Assembly (NCBI GenBank): GCA_903921205.1
Contig: CAIXPF010000095.1
Coordinates: 1 to 64,000 of the forward strand
Direction: 5' to 3'
Source: an uncultured Acidimicrobiia bacterium
GTDB taxonomy: Bacteria > Actinomycetota > Acidimicrobiia > Acidimicrobiales > CAIXPF01
Length of the DNA: 64,000 nt
In this document: one piece after another, positions 35,456 through 44,160 of the stretch
Layout of the letters: the number at the start of each line of letters is the position of its first letter
How positions within the stretch are numbered: position 1 is the first letter of the stretch
Translations under genes and position numbers: made by a program
Notes under the pieces: model-generated
Database searches by the model: none
Told to the model about the DNA's origin: nothing
The model's input: the letters and a program-made list of their open reading frames with translations, nothing else

Positions 35456-36415
35456 TCAGCGCAACGAGATCACCGGCGTCAACGGCTGCTGCCCCGACAA
35501 CACGGCGACGAGGTTGTCGCAGGCCAACTGCACCATCGCCGCCCGGGCCTCGTGGGTGGCCGAACCGAGGTGGGGTGCCAGCACCACGTTGTCGAGCTCG
35601 AGCAGACCGGGGTGGATCACCGGTTCGGCCTCGTACACGTCGAGCCCGGCCCCGGCGATGACACCGCCCTGCAGGGCCGCGACCAGGGCGGCCTCGTCCA
35701 CCAACGGTCCGCGCGCCGTGTTGACCAGCAGGGCCGTGGGCTTCATCGTCGCCAGCGCCGCAGCGTCGATCACGTGGCGGGTCTCCGGGGTCGACGGGGC
35801 GTTGAGCACGATCACGTCGGAGCGCGTCAGCAACTCCTCGAGCGACACGTAGCCCGCCGTCGCCCCCGGAACCGGCCGGCGGTTGTGGTAGATCACGTCC
35901 ATCTCGAAGCCGACGGCGCGACGGGCCACCGCCGAACCGATCTTGCCCATGCCGAAGATGCCGAGGGTCTTGCCACCCAGGCCGGTGCCCAGCAGCTCTC
36001 CCGGCCGCCAACCCGACCAGCGGCCGGTCCGCGTCAGACGCTCGCCCTCGCCGATACGTCGCGCCGCGGCCAGCAGCAACGCCCAGGTGAGATCGGCGGT
36101 GGCGTCGGTGAGGACGTCGGGGGTGTTGGTGACCATCACCCCGCGTTCGACGCAGGCGGCGACATCGATGTTGTCGTAGCCGACCGCCATGTTGGCCACG
36201 ATCCGCAGGTTCGGCGCGGCGTCGAGCAGGGCCGCATCGACCCGTTCGGACAGCAGGCAGAACAGGCCGGCGGCGGGGGCGGCCAACTCGGTGAGCTCGT
36301 CCGCGGGGCATGCGGCGTCGACCTCGCGGTAACGCACCACGAAGCCGGCCTCCTCGAGCGGGGCGATGCCGGGCGAGGGGATCTGTCGGGTCACGGCTAC
36401 CACGGGCACGCTCAC
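35456..36415 (-). CDS. D-2-hydroxyacid dehydrogenase (glyoxylate reductase-like)
   Basis: This protein is about 319 residues. I placed the start at GTG 36415 (MSVPVVAVTRQIPSPG), which leaves a short divergent spacer to the SDR; a longer frame reaches 36514 but would overlap that gene. The NAD motif is LGIFGMGKIGSAVARR. The catalytic triad is Arg in LVNTARGPLVDE, Glu in GLDVYEAEP and His in LAPHLGSAT. N-terminal ANMAVGYDNIDV is typical of glyoxylate/hydroxypyruvate reductases. It reduces 2-keto acids to D-hydroxy acids or the reverse. Confidence 0.9.
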   Translation of the reverse strand: MSVPVVAVTRQIPSPGIAPLEEAGFVVRYREVDAACPADELTELAAPAAGLFCLLSERVDAALLDAAPNLRIVANMAVGYDNIDVAACVERGVMVTNTPDVLTDATADLTWALLLAAARRIGEGERLTRTGRWSGWRPGELLGTGLGGKTLGIFGMGKIGSAVARRAVGFEMDVIYHNRRPVPGATAGYVSLEELLTRSDVIVLNAPSTPETRHVIDAAALATMKPTALLVNTARGPLVDEAALVAALQGGVIAGAGLDVYEAEPVIHPGLLELDNVVLAPHLGSATHEARAAMVQLACDNLVAVLSGQQPLTPVISLR

Positions 36416-36440
36416 CGGCCAGAACCTAACCTGCTCGGCC

Positions 36441-37205
36441 ATGGAACTTCGCTTGGACGGCAAGGTGGCAGTGGTGACGGGCGCGTCGCGGGGAATCGGC
36501 AAGGGCATCGCCAAGGCCTACGCCGACGCGGGGGCGTCGGTGATGCTGGTGTCCCGCAAGCCCGAGGGTCTCGAGGCGGCCGCGGCGGACATCGGAGGCG
36601 ACGTCGCCATCTTCCCCGCCCATGTCGGCCGGCCCGAGGACGCAGCGGCATGCATGCAGGCCACCCTGGACCGATGGGGCGCCGTGGACGTGCTGGTCAA
36701 CAACGCCGCCACCAACCCCTACGCCGGCCCGACCATCGACTGCGATCTTTCGCGCTGGGACAAGACCCACGAGGTCAACCTGCGCGGCCCCTTCGCCTGG
36801 ACGCAGGCCGCCTGGCAGGCGTCGATGAAGGCCAACGGCGGCTGTGTGATCAACATCGCCTCGGCCGGTGGCTACGTCACCTCGAGCCAGCTCGGGGTGT
36901 ACGGCATCTTCAAGGCTGCGATGATCCACATGACCAAGCAGCTCGCCTCGGAACTGGGCCCGAAGGTGCGGGTCAACTGCATCGCCCCGGGTCTGATCAA
37001 GACCGATTTCGCCAAGATCCTGTGGGAGGGCGAGCGGGGCCAGAAGGTCGCCGAGGTCTACCCGCTCAAGCGGCTCGGTGAGCCGGAGGACATCGGGGAG
37101 GCCGCGTTGTTCCTGACCGCGGGCGCCACCTGGATGACCGGCCACACCCTGCTGCTCGACGGCGGTGAGATCATCCGCCAGGCCGAGGTCGGCATCGACG
37201 ACTGA
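36441..37205 (+). CDS. SDR family oxidoreductase
   Basis: This protein is about 254 residues, from ATG 36441, with TAACCT 8 nt upstream (36427-36432). It has TGASRGIGKGIAKAY, NNAATN, catalytic Ser in NIASAGGYVTSSQ, YGIFK (YxxxK) and the C-terminal GATWMTGHTLLLDGGEII. It is a FabG-type NAD(P)-dependent ketone/alcohol oxidoreductase. The enoyl-CoA hydratase follows 79 bp later, so both may act on CoA-linked intermediates, as in beta-oxidation-like routes. Confidence 0.9.
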   Translation: MELRLDGKVAVVTGASRGIGKGIAKAYADAGASVMLVSRKPEGLEAAAADIGGDVAIFPAHVGRPEDAAACMQATLDRWGAVDVLVNNAATNPYAGPTIDCDLSRWDKTHEVNLRGPFAWTQAAWQASMKANGGCVINIASAGGYVTSSQLGVYGIFKAAMIHMTKQLASELGPKVRVNCIAPGLIKTDFAKILWEGERGQKVAEVYPLKRLGEPEDIGEAALFLTAGATWMTGHTLLLDGGEIIRQAEVGIDD

Positions 37206-37284
37206 ACGGTCCGGACCGGACCCACCCGGACCGGACCCACCCGAACCCTCCCACACCCGAACCCCGCACCTCACGGAGACCGCC

Positions 37285-38076
37285 ATGGCCGAACGGACCG
37301 AGAACGGGCTGATCGTGGAGGTCCGCGACCATGTCGCGTACGCCACGATCGACCGTCCCGAGCGCATGAACGCGTTGTCGCGCGGGCTGCAGAACGACCT
37401 CGTCGACGCCTTCGACGCGTTCTCCACCGACCGTGAGGTGTGGGCGGTGCTGCTGACCGCCACCGGCGAGCGGGCATTCTCCGCCGGGGCGGACCTCAAG
37501 GACATGGGTGCCGGCGATGCCCGCGGCCGGGGACCGGCGCAGCCGATGTTCGGGTCTCGACGCAACTTCTTCGAGGTGATCGCGGAGTGCGCCAAGCCGA
37601 CGGTGGCAGCCCTGTTCGGGTGGGCGCTCGGTGGCGGCTGCGAGCTGGCGCTGGCCTGCGACGTGCGCATCGCCGCCGACGACCTACGCATCGGTATGCC
37701 CGAGGCCAAGCGGGGGCTCGGGGCCAACTTCGGCTCGGTGGTGCTGCCGCGCCTCATACCGGCCGGTATTGCCTACGAGCTGCTCTACACCGGCGAGCCC
37801 ATCGACGCCGCCGCGGCCCGACACTGGGGCCTGGTGAACCGGGTGGTTCCCCGCGCCGGGCTCGCCGCCGAGGCGGAGTCCTTCGTGCGCACGATCGTGG
37901 GCAATGCCCCGCTCACCGTCCAGCGGTACAAGGCCATGAACAGCAAGGGCCGCGAGCTCCCGCTCGCAGCGGCCCTGCGTCTGAACGTGGGCCCGAACCC
38001 GTACACCTCCGAGGACCGCAAGGAGGGCGTCGCAGCCTTCCTCGAGAAGCGTCCCCCGAACTGGCAGGCCCGCTGA
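37285..38076 (+). CDS. Enoyl-CoA hydratase/isomerase family protein
   Basis: This protein is about 263 residues, from ATG 37285 with a GGAG site. The crotonase fold shows ATIDRPERMNALS, the first oxyanion segment AFSAGADLKDMG, the second GWALGGGCELALACDVRIA, and GMPEAKRGLGANFGSVVLPR. The pattern E-A-K-R-G-L gives one catalytic Glu; the other usual Glu position reads Asn/Phe (GANFG), so hydratase activity is uncertain. C-terminal PYTSEDRKEGVAAFLEKR is normal. The preceding 79 bp contain a short direct repeat (CCGGACCGGACCCA, twice). Confidence 0.88.
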   Translation: MAERTENGLIVEVRDHVAYATIDRPERMNALSRGLQNDLVDAFDAFSTDREVWAVLLTATGERAFSAGADLKDMGAGDARGRGPAQPMFGSRRNFFEVIAECAKPTVAALFGWALGGGCELALACDVRIAADDLRIGMPEAKRGLGANFGSVVLPRLIPAGIAYELLYTGEPIDAAAARHWGLVNRVVPRAGLAAEAESFVRTIVGNAPLTVQRYKAMNSKGRELPLAAALRLNVGPNPYTSEDRKEGVAAFLEKRPPNWQAR

Positions 38077-38081
38077 CGGCC

Positions 38082-39089
38082 TCAGGGACGAGGGGCGGCG
38101 GCCTTGCGCAACCGATCCCGAACCGCCCGGCCGAGCCCGTCGGGGTTGGGTAACAAGGCCACGACGTGCTCGACACCGGCGCGGTCGGCCTCGCGGAGAC
38201 GGCGGTACAGCACGCGGGCGTACTCCTCGGTCGTGGCGACCGGACCGAGCACCACGGCGGCCGGATCGAGCTCGGTACGTCGGGCCGGGCCCGCTGACGG
38301 CAAGCCCAGCACGGCCACGCGCCGTCCGGTCGCCAGTGCCGCCGCCACGGCTGCCGCCAGCGCCGCCGGGTCGCCGGGCTCGACGAGCTCGACCGCTGCG
38401 CTGGGGGCATAGTGGGACGCGAGCATGCCCGAGGCCCGCGCCGGGCCGCTCGCCGACTGCAGGGCGCGGCCGAGGACGTCCTCGATGAACTCGGCGGGGA
38501 TCCCACCCGGACGCAACAGGACCGGGTCGCCGCCGAGCACCTCGACGATGGTCGACTCGACGCCCACCCGGCAGGGGCCTCCGTCGAGCACCAGGCCCGG
38601 GCCCCCGCTCACGCCGGCGAACTCTGCGGTCACGTCGGTGGCAGTGGTCGGGCTCACCCGTCCGAAGCGGTTGGCGGACGGAGCGGCCAGTGGACGCCCC
38701 GTGCGTTCGAGCAGCGCGAGGGCCACGGGGTGGTCGGGTACCCGCAACCCCACGGTGGGTTTGCCCCCGGTCGCGGCGGGCGACACCGTGTCCCGGCGCG
38801 GCACGACGATGGTCAGCGGTCCGGGCCAGAACGCCTCGGCCAGCCGCCGCGCCGCAGGTGACGGGTTCTCCGACCACCGATCGAGCTCCTCGGCGGCCGC
38901 GAGGTGGACGATGAGCGGATGGTCGGCGGGACGGCCCTTGGCCGCGAAGATCCGACCGAGCGCTGCAGCGTCGGTGGCGTCCGCACCGAGCCCGTAGACC
39001 GTCTCGGTGGGAAAGGCCACCAGCGCGCCGTGGCGCAGCAGCTCAGCGGCAGCGTCGATGGCTGCATCGTCGGCAGGTCGGACGATCAA
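38082..39089 (-). CDS. Threonylcarbamoyl-AMP synthase (Sua5/YwlC)
   Basis: This protein is about 335 residues and makes threonylcarbamoyl-AMP for the tRNA t6A37 modification. The YrdC domain (residues 1-200) has LVAFPTETVYGLGADA, the KGRPADHPLIVH substrate loop, TVGLRVPDHP and APSANRFGRVSPT. The Sua5 C-terminal domain begins SGMLASHYAPSA. I chose TTG 39089 because TATCGT lies 8 nt before it and the fold starts at once; GTG 39125 is an alternative. No other t6A gene is adjacent. Confidence 0.9.
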   Translation of the reverse strand: MIVRPADDAAIDAAAELLRHGALVAFPTETVYGLGADATDAAALGRIFAAKGRPADHPLIVHLAAAEELDRWSENPSPAARRLAEAFWPGPLTIVVPRRDTVSPAATGGKPTVGLRVPDHPVALALLERTGRPLAAPSANRFGRVSPTTATDVTAEFAGVSGGPGLVLDGGPCRVGVESTIVEVLGGDPVLLRPGGIPAEFIEDVLGRALQSASGPARASGMLASHYAPSAAVELVEPGDPAALAAAVAAALATGRRVAVLGLPSAGPARRTELDPAAVVLGPVATTEEYARVLYRRLREADRAGVEHVVALLPNPDGLGRAVRDRLRKAAAPRP

Positions 39090-39212
39090 GGCACGCGACG
39101 ATACCGTCCGGCCGGAGGCCGACACGCTGCCCGGTCGGTCGCGAGCGGAGACGCCGCAACCGGTCGGGCAGGGACCACCGGCACCCGCCCATCGCTGTGC
39201 AAGGCTTCGCCC

Positions 39213-39270
39213 GACCACCCGACCACCCGACCACCCGACCACCGCACCCGCCCCGCCCCGCCCCGCCCCG
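39213..39270. repeat. Short tandem repeats between Sua5 and Nudix genes
   Basis: GACCACCC repeats four times (about 39213-39243). It is followed closely by CCCCG/CGCCC repeated about four times (39249-39270). It is simple-sequence DNA in a divergent spacer. I see no hairpin or coding role. Confidence 0.8.
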
Positions 39271-39313
39271 CGATGCCGGGCGGTGGCCCCCCGAACCCGT
39301 GCAAGGATCTGCC

Positions 39314-39874
39314 ATGTCCCCGTCTGCCACACCATCGCCGTACCCGTCGGACCCCTCGGGCATCGGCAAGGTCCACGGCCCCGACGGGGTCCGGTTCTGC
39401 CGGCGTTGCGGCGGGCAGCTCGAGGCCCGACTCGTCGGTGACCGCATGCGCCCGGTGTGCCGTGGCTGCGGCACGGCCACGTACTTCAACCCGGCGGTCG
39501 GGGTGGCGGTGGTGCTGCGCGACACCGAGGGTCGGGTGCTGCTCGGCCGGCGTCGCGGCTCCTACGGCGGCCAGTGGTGCATCCCCTGCGGCTACGTCGA
39601 GTGGGAGGAGGACGTACGCGGCGCCGCGGCACGCGAGTTCCGCGAGGAGACCGGCCTCGACGTGGTCGTCGGCGACGTGGTCGCGGTGCACTCGAACTTC
39701 CACAACGCCGCGCAGCACACGGTGGGCATCTGGTTCGAGGGGACCGTCGTCGGCGGGACGCTCGAGGCGAACGACGACCTCGACGAGGTGGCCTTCTTCG
39801 ACCCGGCGACGCCACCCGAACCGCTTGCTTTCGCCACCGACGTCCTGGTGCTCGGCCAGCTCGCCCAGGGCTGA
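39314..39874 (+). CDS. Nudix hydrolase with N-terminal zinc ribbon
   Basis: This protein is about 186 residues, from ATG 39314. A zinc ribbon with two CxxC pairs (FCRRCG; VCRGCG) precedes a Nudix domain. Its box is GYVEWEEDVRGAAAREFREE followed by TGL, all catalytic Glu/Arg residues present. This layout is like the small NADH pyrophosphatase/NudC-type enzymes and the COG1051-type ADP-ribose pyrophosphatases. It probably cleaves a nucleoside diphosphate derivative. It is free-standing. Confidence 0.88.
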   Translation: MSPSATPSPYPSDPSGIGKVHGPDGVRFCRRCGGQLEARLVGDRMRPVCRGCGTATYFNPAVGVAVVLRDTEGRVLLGRRRGSYGGQWCIPCGYVEWEEDVRGAAAREFREETGLDVVVGDVVAVHSNFHNAAQHTVGIWFEGTVVGGTLEANDDLDEVAFFDPATPPEPLAFATDVLVLGQLAQG

Positions 39875-39975
39875 GAGTACCTCGGCGGCGCAGGGCCCGG
39901 CGGCCCGGCACCCGACCGGCACCCGACCGGCGCAGGGCCCGACGAACCGGCCCGGTGCGCAGGATCAGGCCGCGA

Positions 39976-40233
39976 TCAACCGGCGCTGCGGACGGGAACC
40001 CGGGCGAACGGCGCGTGCCGTTGGGCGACCCGGGCCACGGTGGAGGCATGCCAGGACCCGCCGCGGGCGGAGGCCAGGCCGATGCGGTTCATCAACGACG
40101 CTATCCGGTGGTAGCTCATCCCGTTGTGACGGGCGACGACGATGAAGGACACCACGTTGTCCGGCAGCCGCTCGCAGGTCGCACTCACACCCATCGCTTC
40201 GGCCGTGGGACGCCCGGGCTGGAGCAGATTCAC
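39976..40233 (-). CDS. Small helix-turn-helix protein resembling a recombinase segment
   Basis: This protein is about 85 residues from GTG 40233, or 72 from ATG 40194; neither start has a clear ribosome site. The core HNGMSYHRIASLMNRIGLASARGG and WHASTVARVAQRH (shown in two parts) matches the short helical segment found in large serine recombinases after the catalytic domain (GxSxxxIAxxLNxxGxxTxxGGxWxxSTVxxxL). No resolvase catalytic domain is present, so this is either a stand-alone DNA-binding protein or a relic. It follows a 100-bp GC-rich spacer and lies downstream of the GNAT gene on the same strand. Confidence 0.5.
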   Translation of the reverse strand: MNLLQPGRPTAEAMGVSATCERLPDNVVSFIVVARHNGMSYHRIASLMNRIGLASARGGSWHASTVARVAQRHAPFARVPVRSAG

Positions 40234-40343
40234 CAGAAGACGGCACCAGGTCCCCCGACCTAGGTCATCGGTCCCGCTCCAGCATGGCGGAAACGGCCGT
40301 TCCGACCGGTGCAGGCGACGTCCTCGCTCGGCCGCCCGGTCGC

Positions 40344-41213
40344 TCAGCTGCCGGACCGGAGGAACGTCGAGCGGTAGCTCACGGTGAAGCCCAGCCGGTC
40401 GAACAGCTGCCTGGCCGCTCCCCCGTCGTCGGCCACGCAGACATAGGCCGCTCGGGCGGCGTTGGCCGTCCCCCAGGTGGCCAGCGCCCCCACGATGCGC
40501 CGGGCGCTGCCCCGGTGACGACGCTCGGGGGCGACCCCCAGGCAGTACAGACCCATCCACGACCCGTCGATGTGGGCGAGACCGGTCGCCACCATCTCCC
40601 CGTCGACCAGGTGCGCCGCGAAACCGCAGCGGCCGCGCAGGTCCCAGATCAACTCGGCGGCGGCGTCCCGCTGCGATTCGTCGCGGTCGTCCAGCGTGGA
40701 CCACCACCGGTCGATCCACGCCGGCGACGGCGAGGCGGCGATGACCACCCGCCCGTCACGTTGGGGCGGCGCGACCGAACGCAACATCCGCAGGGGGCTG
40801 ACCAGGGTGGCCTCGGTGCCGCTGCCCTCCGTGACGTAACCCCGCTCGGCCAGGGCCTTCGCCAACGCCGGGTTCGGCTGACGGTCGGTGAGCTCGAAGC
40901 GGGCCGGCAGCCGGCGGGCGGCGTAGAACGCCTCGGCCTGCTCGATCATCGCCCCGAGCTCCGACGTCACCGGCGATCCGAGCGCAGCGACGGCGTTGGC
41001 CCGAGGGGTGAAGCCCCCGCCGGCCCGCAACAGCCACGGACCCAGTGGACTCGGCGGCGCTGCGGCCCAGGTGGCGGCCACCAAGGCCTCGATGCCGGCT
41101 TCGTCGGCGGGATCCTGGCGGGGCGGGGAGATCGTCACCGCCAGAGCCAAGCCACCCGAGCCGTGCGGGTCAAGGATCCCCCGGCCCCACGCCGGATACT
41201 GCCCCGGGAGCAT
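40344..41213 (-). CDS. GNAT N-acetyltransferase
   Basis: This protein is about 289 residues. ATG 41213 was chosen for its strong GGAGGGGG ribosome site. The N-terminal half contains GPWLLRAGGGFTPRANAVAAL, typical of actinobacterial GNAT proteins of the Rv0428c type. The C-terminal GNAT core has GLYCLGVAPERRHRGSARRI for acetyl-CoA binding (normally RGxGxA/G) and YVCVADDGGAARQLFDRLGF. Substrate unknown. A 28-bp perfect palindrome lies 38 bp upstream of its start. Confidence 0.85.
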   Translation of the reverse strand: MLPGQYPAWGRGILDPHGSGGLALAVTISPPRQDPADEAGIEALVAATWAAAPPSPLGPWLLRAGGGFTPRANAVAALGSPVTSELGAMIEQAEAFYAARRLPARFELTDRQPNPALAKALAERGYVTEGSGTEATLVSPLRMLRSVAPPQRDGRVVIAASPSPAWIDRWWSTLDDRDESQRDAAAELIWDLRGRCGFAAHLVDGEMVATGLAHIDGSWMGLYCLGVAPERRHRGSARRIVGALATWGTANAARAAYVCVADDGGAARQLFDRLGFTVSYRSTFLRSGS

Positions 41214-41250
41214 CACACCCCCTCCGACCTGCTCCGATTCGCTCGAACGA

Positions 41251-41278
41251 CGCAGCGAATCGACGTCGATTCGCTGCG
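41251..41278. promoter_or_regulatory. 28-bp perfect palindrome (operator-like)
   Basis: CGCAGCGAATCGAC (41251-41264) is followed immediately by its exact reverse complement (41265-41278). A further half-site CGATTCGCT lies at 41235-41243. It sits in the 227-bp divergent spacer between the GNAT gene (minus) and the gene at 41441 (plus), 38 bp from the GNAT start. With zero spacer it is more likely a dimer-binding operator than an RNA hairpin. Confidence 0.6.
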
Positions 41279-41440
41279 AGGCCCGGCGGATTCGTCGCCG
41301 ATCGCGGCCAGGACGCCCCAAAGCGACACCCGGCGTGCGTCCGTCGCCACGCACCGCAACCACGCCATGCAGGCCCGCACGCCGACGACCGAGCCATCGC
41401 CGCCGTCCTGGCTGTCCTACCGGATGGGGATGATCCCTCC

Positions 41441-41872
41441 ATGACGTTGTCGCACCCCGCCGTCAGATCCGCCTACCAGCTCGACGCCCTGCGTCGTCTC
41501 GACCCCGGCATCCGGCGCCGCCACCTCGAGGTGCGGACCTGGGCACTGTCACAAGGCCTCGCCGTCGATCGTGCCTGCAGCGAGGGCCTCATCGTCGTGC
41601 TTGCGGTGCTGGCCGAGGCCGAAGCGGTCGTCGGCGTCGACCATCGGGCCTGGTCCACGGCCCGCGTCGTCGACTTCGTCTGGCACGACGGTCCTCGGTG
41701 GTGCTTCCGCCAAGCCGTAGCCATCCCTGCCGGCACCGCCGACGCCCTGCGCCTGCTGTGGGACCACCTGGCTGACACCGGCACCTTCGAACCCGGCAGC
41801 GACGAGCGGGCTGTGCTCGAGCGCACCCTCGCCGAGCACACCGGGCCGCGGCGCGGGCGGCGCCGCCGCTGA
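41441..41872 (+). CDS. Hypothetical protein, Arg-rich C-terminus
   Basis: This protein is about 143 residues, from ATG 41441. I do not recognise the family. The N-terminal third is helical and basic (SAYQLDALRRLDPGIRRRH). A hydrophobic stretch GLIVVLAVLAEAEAVVG follows. The middle, VVDFVWHDGPRWCFRQAVAIP, looks beta-rich, and the tail GPRRGRRRR is strongly basic. No signal peptide. Base composition and codon use match the neighbours. It is divergent from the GNAT across the palindrome and lies 125 bp before the S1-domain gene. Confidence 0.6.
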   Translation: MTLSHPAVRSAYQLDALRRLDPGIRRRHLEVRTWALSQGLAVDRACSEGLIVVLAVLAEAEAVVGVDHRAWSTARVVDFVWHDGPRWCFRQAVAIPAGTADALRLLWDHLADTGTFEPGSDERAVLERTLAEHTGPRRGRRRR

Positions 41873-41997
41873 CGCGCCCCGCCCTACCGGATCGCAGCGA
41901 GCAGAAGTCCACCACGGCAGGCAGAATGGTACGGACCAGCACCGCAGGTGCACACGGGGTGCCGACCGAGTACCCCGCTTCTCGAGTTGGGGGACCC

Positions 41998-43428
41998 ATG
42001 GACCCGATCGAATCGACGGCGACGAGCGGCGAGAGCCTCGCGAACCCCCAACCGGAGCCCACAACGGCCGAGGGCGAGCCCGAGGCCACCGAAGAACCGA
42101 CCGCCGCCGGCTCGACCGAGGCCGAAGGTCAGGCTGCCGACTCCGCGTCGGGGGCATCGACCGTCGAACCGGCCGAGCCCCCCGTCGACGTGACCGAGGT
42201 CGCCACCCAATCGGCCGAGCCCCCGGCCGAACCGGCCGAACCGGCCGAACCGGCCGAACCCGCCGAACCCGCCGAACCCGCCGAACCGACGAGCGACACC
42301 GCTACCGCCGAACCGGCCAACGAACCCGCCAGCGAACCGGCCGCCGAACCCGCCACCGACACCGCCACCGACACCGCCACCGAACCGGCCGAGGGCGATG
42401 AGCAGCCCGGCGTGGCGACCACGGCGTCGGGCCTGCGCAGCGGGCAGCTCGTCGAGGGCCGGGTCGTCGCCGTCGATGCGACCGAGGTCGTCGTCGAACT
42501 CGGTGACGGCTCCGTCGGGGTCATCGGCAAGCGCCATCTGAGCGCCGACGGCCGGCTCGACCCGACCGAACTGCTGTCGATCGGCGACGGCGTCGAGGCC
42601 GCTGTGCTGGTTCGTGACGACCCCAAGGGCCGGACCGTGCTCTCGCGGGCGTGGGCGCTCAAGCAACGGGCCTGGGAGAAGGTCGAAGCCGCCAAGGCCA
42701 CCAATGCCCCCATCACCGGCAACGTGACCGGCCAGGTCAAGGGCGGACTGGTCGTCGACGTCGGTACCCGGGCGTTCCTGCCCGCATCGCAGATCGACCT
42801 GCAGCACGTCGACGACCTCTCGGCCTTCGTCGGCACCGAGATCGAAGCCTTGGTCCAGGAGCTCGACCGGGCCAACGACAAGATCGTGCTGTCGCGGCGC
42901 AACCTGCTGCGCGCCGCCCAGCGGGCCAAGGCCAACGACTTCGTGTCCACCTTGGCACCCGGCCAGGTGCACCGGGGCCGGGTGGCGCTGCTCACCGACT
43001 TCGGGGCCTTCGTCGAGATCAACGGGGTACGCGGCCTCGTCCACCTCTCCGAGCTGTCCTGGCGACGGGTCGACCGTGCCGCCGAGGTGGTCACCGCCGG
43101 CGACGAGGTCGACGTCAAGATCCTGGCGATCAAGCCCGGCCGCAAGCTGAGCCTGTCGATCCGGGCGCTCAGCCCCGACCCGCTCAGCACCCTGCAGAAC
43201 GGTCAGGTCCTCACCGGCGTGGTCACCCGGCTCGCCGACTTCGGGGCCTTCGTCCGCGTCGGCGACGGCGCCGAGGGCCTCGTGCACCTGACCGAGCTCG
43301 CCGAGTACCGAGTCCACGCCCCGGAGGAGATCGTCGCTCCCGGTGACGAGGTCCTCGTCAAGGTCATCCGCGTCGACCGTAAGCGTCGGCGTCTCGACCT
43401 GTCGGTCAACCAGGCCGTGCTGAGCTGA
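41998..43428 (+). CDS. S1 RNA-binding protein, four S1 domains with an acidic Ala/Pro/Glu tail
   Basis: This protein is about 476 residues, from ATG 41998, preceded by TTGGGGGA. Residues 1-140 are low-complexity acidic sequence, including about eight AEP units encoded by a GAACCGGCC-type 9-bp repeat (about 42229-42290). Four S1 domains follow at about 148-215, 225-300, 318-390 and 400-472. The last two have full RNA-binding patterns (LTDFGAFVEI, GLVHLSELSW; LADFGAFVRV, GLVHLTELAE). The first two are degenerate. Overall this resembles ribosomal protein S1, but the acidic N-terminus is odd; it may be a second S1-like protein rather than RpsA. Confidence 0.85.
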   Translation: MDPIESTATSGESLANPQPEPTTAEGEPEATEEPTAAGSTEAEGQAADSASGASTVEPAEPPVDVTEVATQSAEPPAEPAEPAEPAEPAEPAEPAEPTSDTATAEPANEPASEPAAEPATDTATDTATEPAEGDEQPGVATTASGLRSGQLVEGRVVAVDATEVVVELGDGSVGVIGKRHLSADGRLDPTELLSIGDGVEAAVLVRDDPKGRTVLSRAWALKQRAWEKVEAAKATNAPITGNVTGQVKGGLVVDVGTRAFLPASQIDLQHVDDLSAFVGTEIEALVQELDRANDKIVLSRRNLLRAAQRAKANDFVSTLAPGQVHRGRVALLTDFGAFVEINGVRGLVHLSELSWRRVDRAAEVVTAGDEVDVKILAIKPGRKLSLSIRALSPDPLSTLQNGQVLTGVVTRLADFGAFVRVGDGAEGLVHLTELAEYRVHAPEEIVAPGDEVLVKVIRVDRKRRRLDLSVNQAVLS

Positions 43429-43434
43429 GCCCGC

Positions 43435-44160
43435 TCAGCGTCGAAGTCCCCCCCGCCGGTAGTCCCGCACGTGCGGGGGAACCGGTGCGGCGTTGAGCTG
43501 ATCCGCCTGGGGCTCGCCTGCGGTGAGCTGCAACGGCAACACCCCGGCCCAGACTGCGGCGGCGAGATCCTCCTCGTCGTCGACCGGTGGACCGGTGCGC
43601 ACCTTGGCCGACGCCTCGCCGAGACCGAGGGCCAGCACCGACGTGGCCGCCAGCTCCTTCTTGGTGTTGGGCCGTAGCTGTTCGCGCCGGCCGGGGACGA
43701 TGTGATCGACGATGGCATCGAGAGCCGTCGACTTCTTGTCGGGGTCGGTGACCTCACGGGCCAGGCCGAACAGCACGACCGAGCGGTAGTTGATCGAATG
43801 ATGGAAGGCCGAACGGGCCAGCACCAGCCCGTCGACATGGGTGACCGCCATCGACACGTCGAGCCCGTCCCGCAAGCTGCGCACCATGCCTGCGGCCGGC
43901 GAGCCGTGGACGTACACCGTGTCCCCGAGCCGGCCGTAGGTGGTGGGGATCACCACCGGACGTCCGTCGCGCCCCGCGAAGCCGAGGTGGCACACGAAGC
44001 CCTCGTCGAGGATCGCGCAGATCTCCTCGAGACCGTAGGACCCCCGCTCGGGCAGCCGGCGAACCTGCGTGCGCTCGGAGGGGGCGCCGACGCGGTCGGC
44101 CGAGCGGGCCGATCCTCCGGGGGGCGACGGGTCCGTGTGGTTGGGAAGCTCACCTGCCAT
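43435..44160 (-). CDS. FMN-binding split-barrel protein (pyridoxamine 5'-phosphate oxidase-like)
   Basis: This protein is 241 residues. After a 35-residue polar lead comes a split-barrel domain: SYGLEEICAILDEGFVCHLGF, RPVVIPTTYGRLGDTVYVHGSPA, VSMAVTHVDGLVLARSAFHHSINYRSVVLFG. These match the PNPOx-like flavin/F420 proteins related to NimA-type nitroreductases, which bind FMN or F420 as dimers. True pyridoxamine oxidase residues are not evident. The last 45 residues are a polar tail. It converges with 6 bp spacing on the S1 gene. Confidence 0.87.
   Translation of the reverse strand: MAGELPNHTDPSPPGGSARSADRVGAPSERTQVRRLPERGSYGLEEICAILDEGFVCHLGFAGRDGRPVVIPTTYGRLGDTVYVHGSPAAGMVRSLRDGLDVSMAVTHVDGLVLARSAFHHSINYRSVVLFGLAREVTDPDKKSTALDAIVDHIVPGRREQLRPNTKKELAATSVLALGLGEASAKVRTGPPVDDEEDLAAAVWAGVLPLQLTAGEPQADQLNAAPVPPHVRDYRRGGLRR

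Noticed and set aside
39213-39270. Direct repeats considered as a CRISPR array
   Set aside because: Units are 5-8 bp and contiguous with no spacers.
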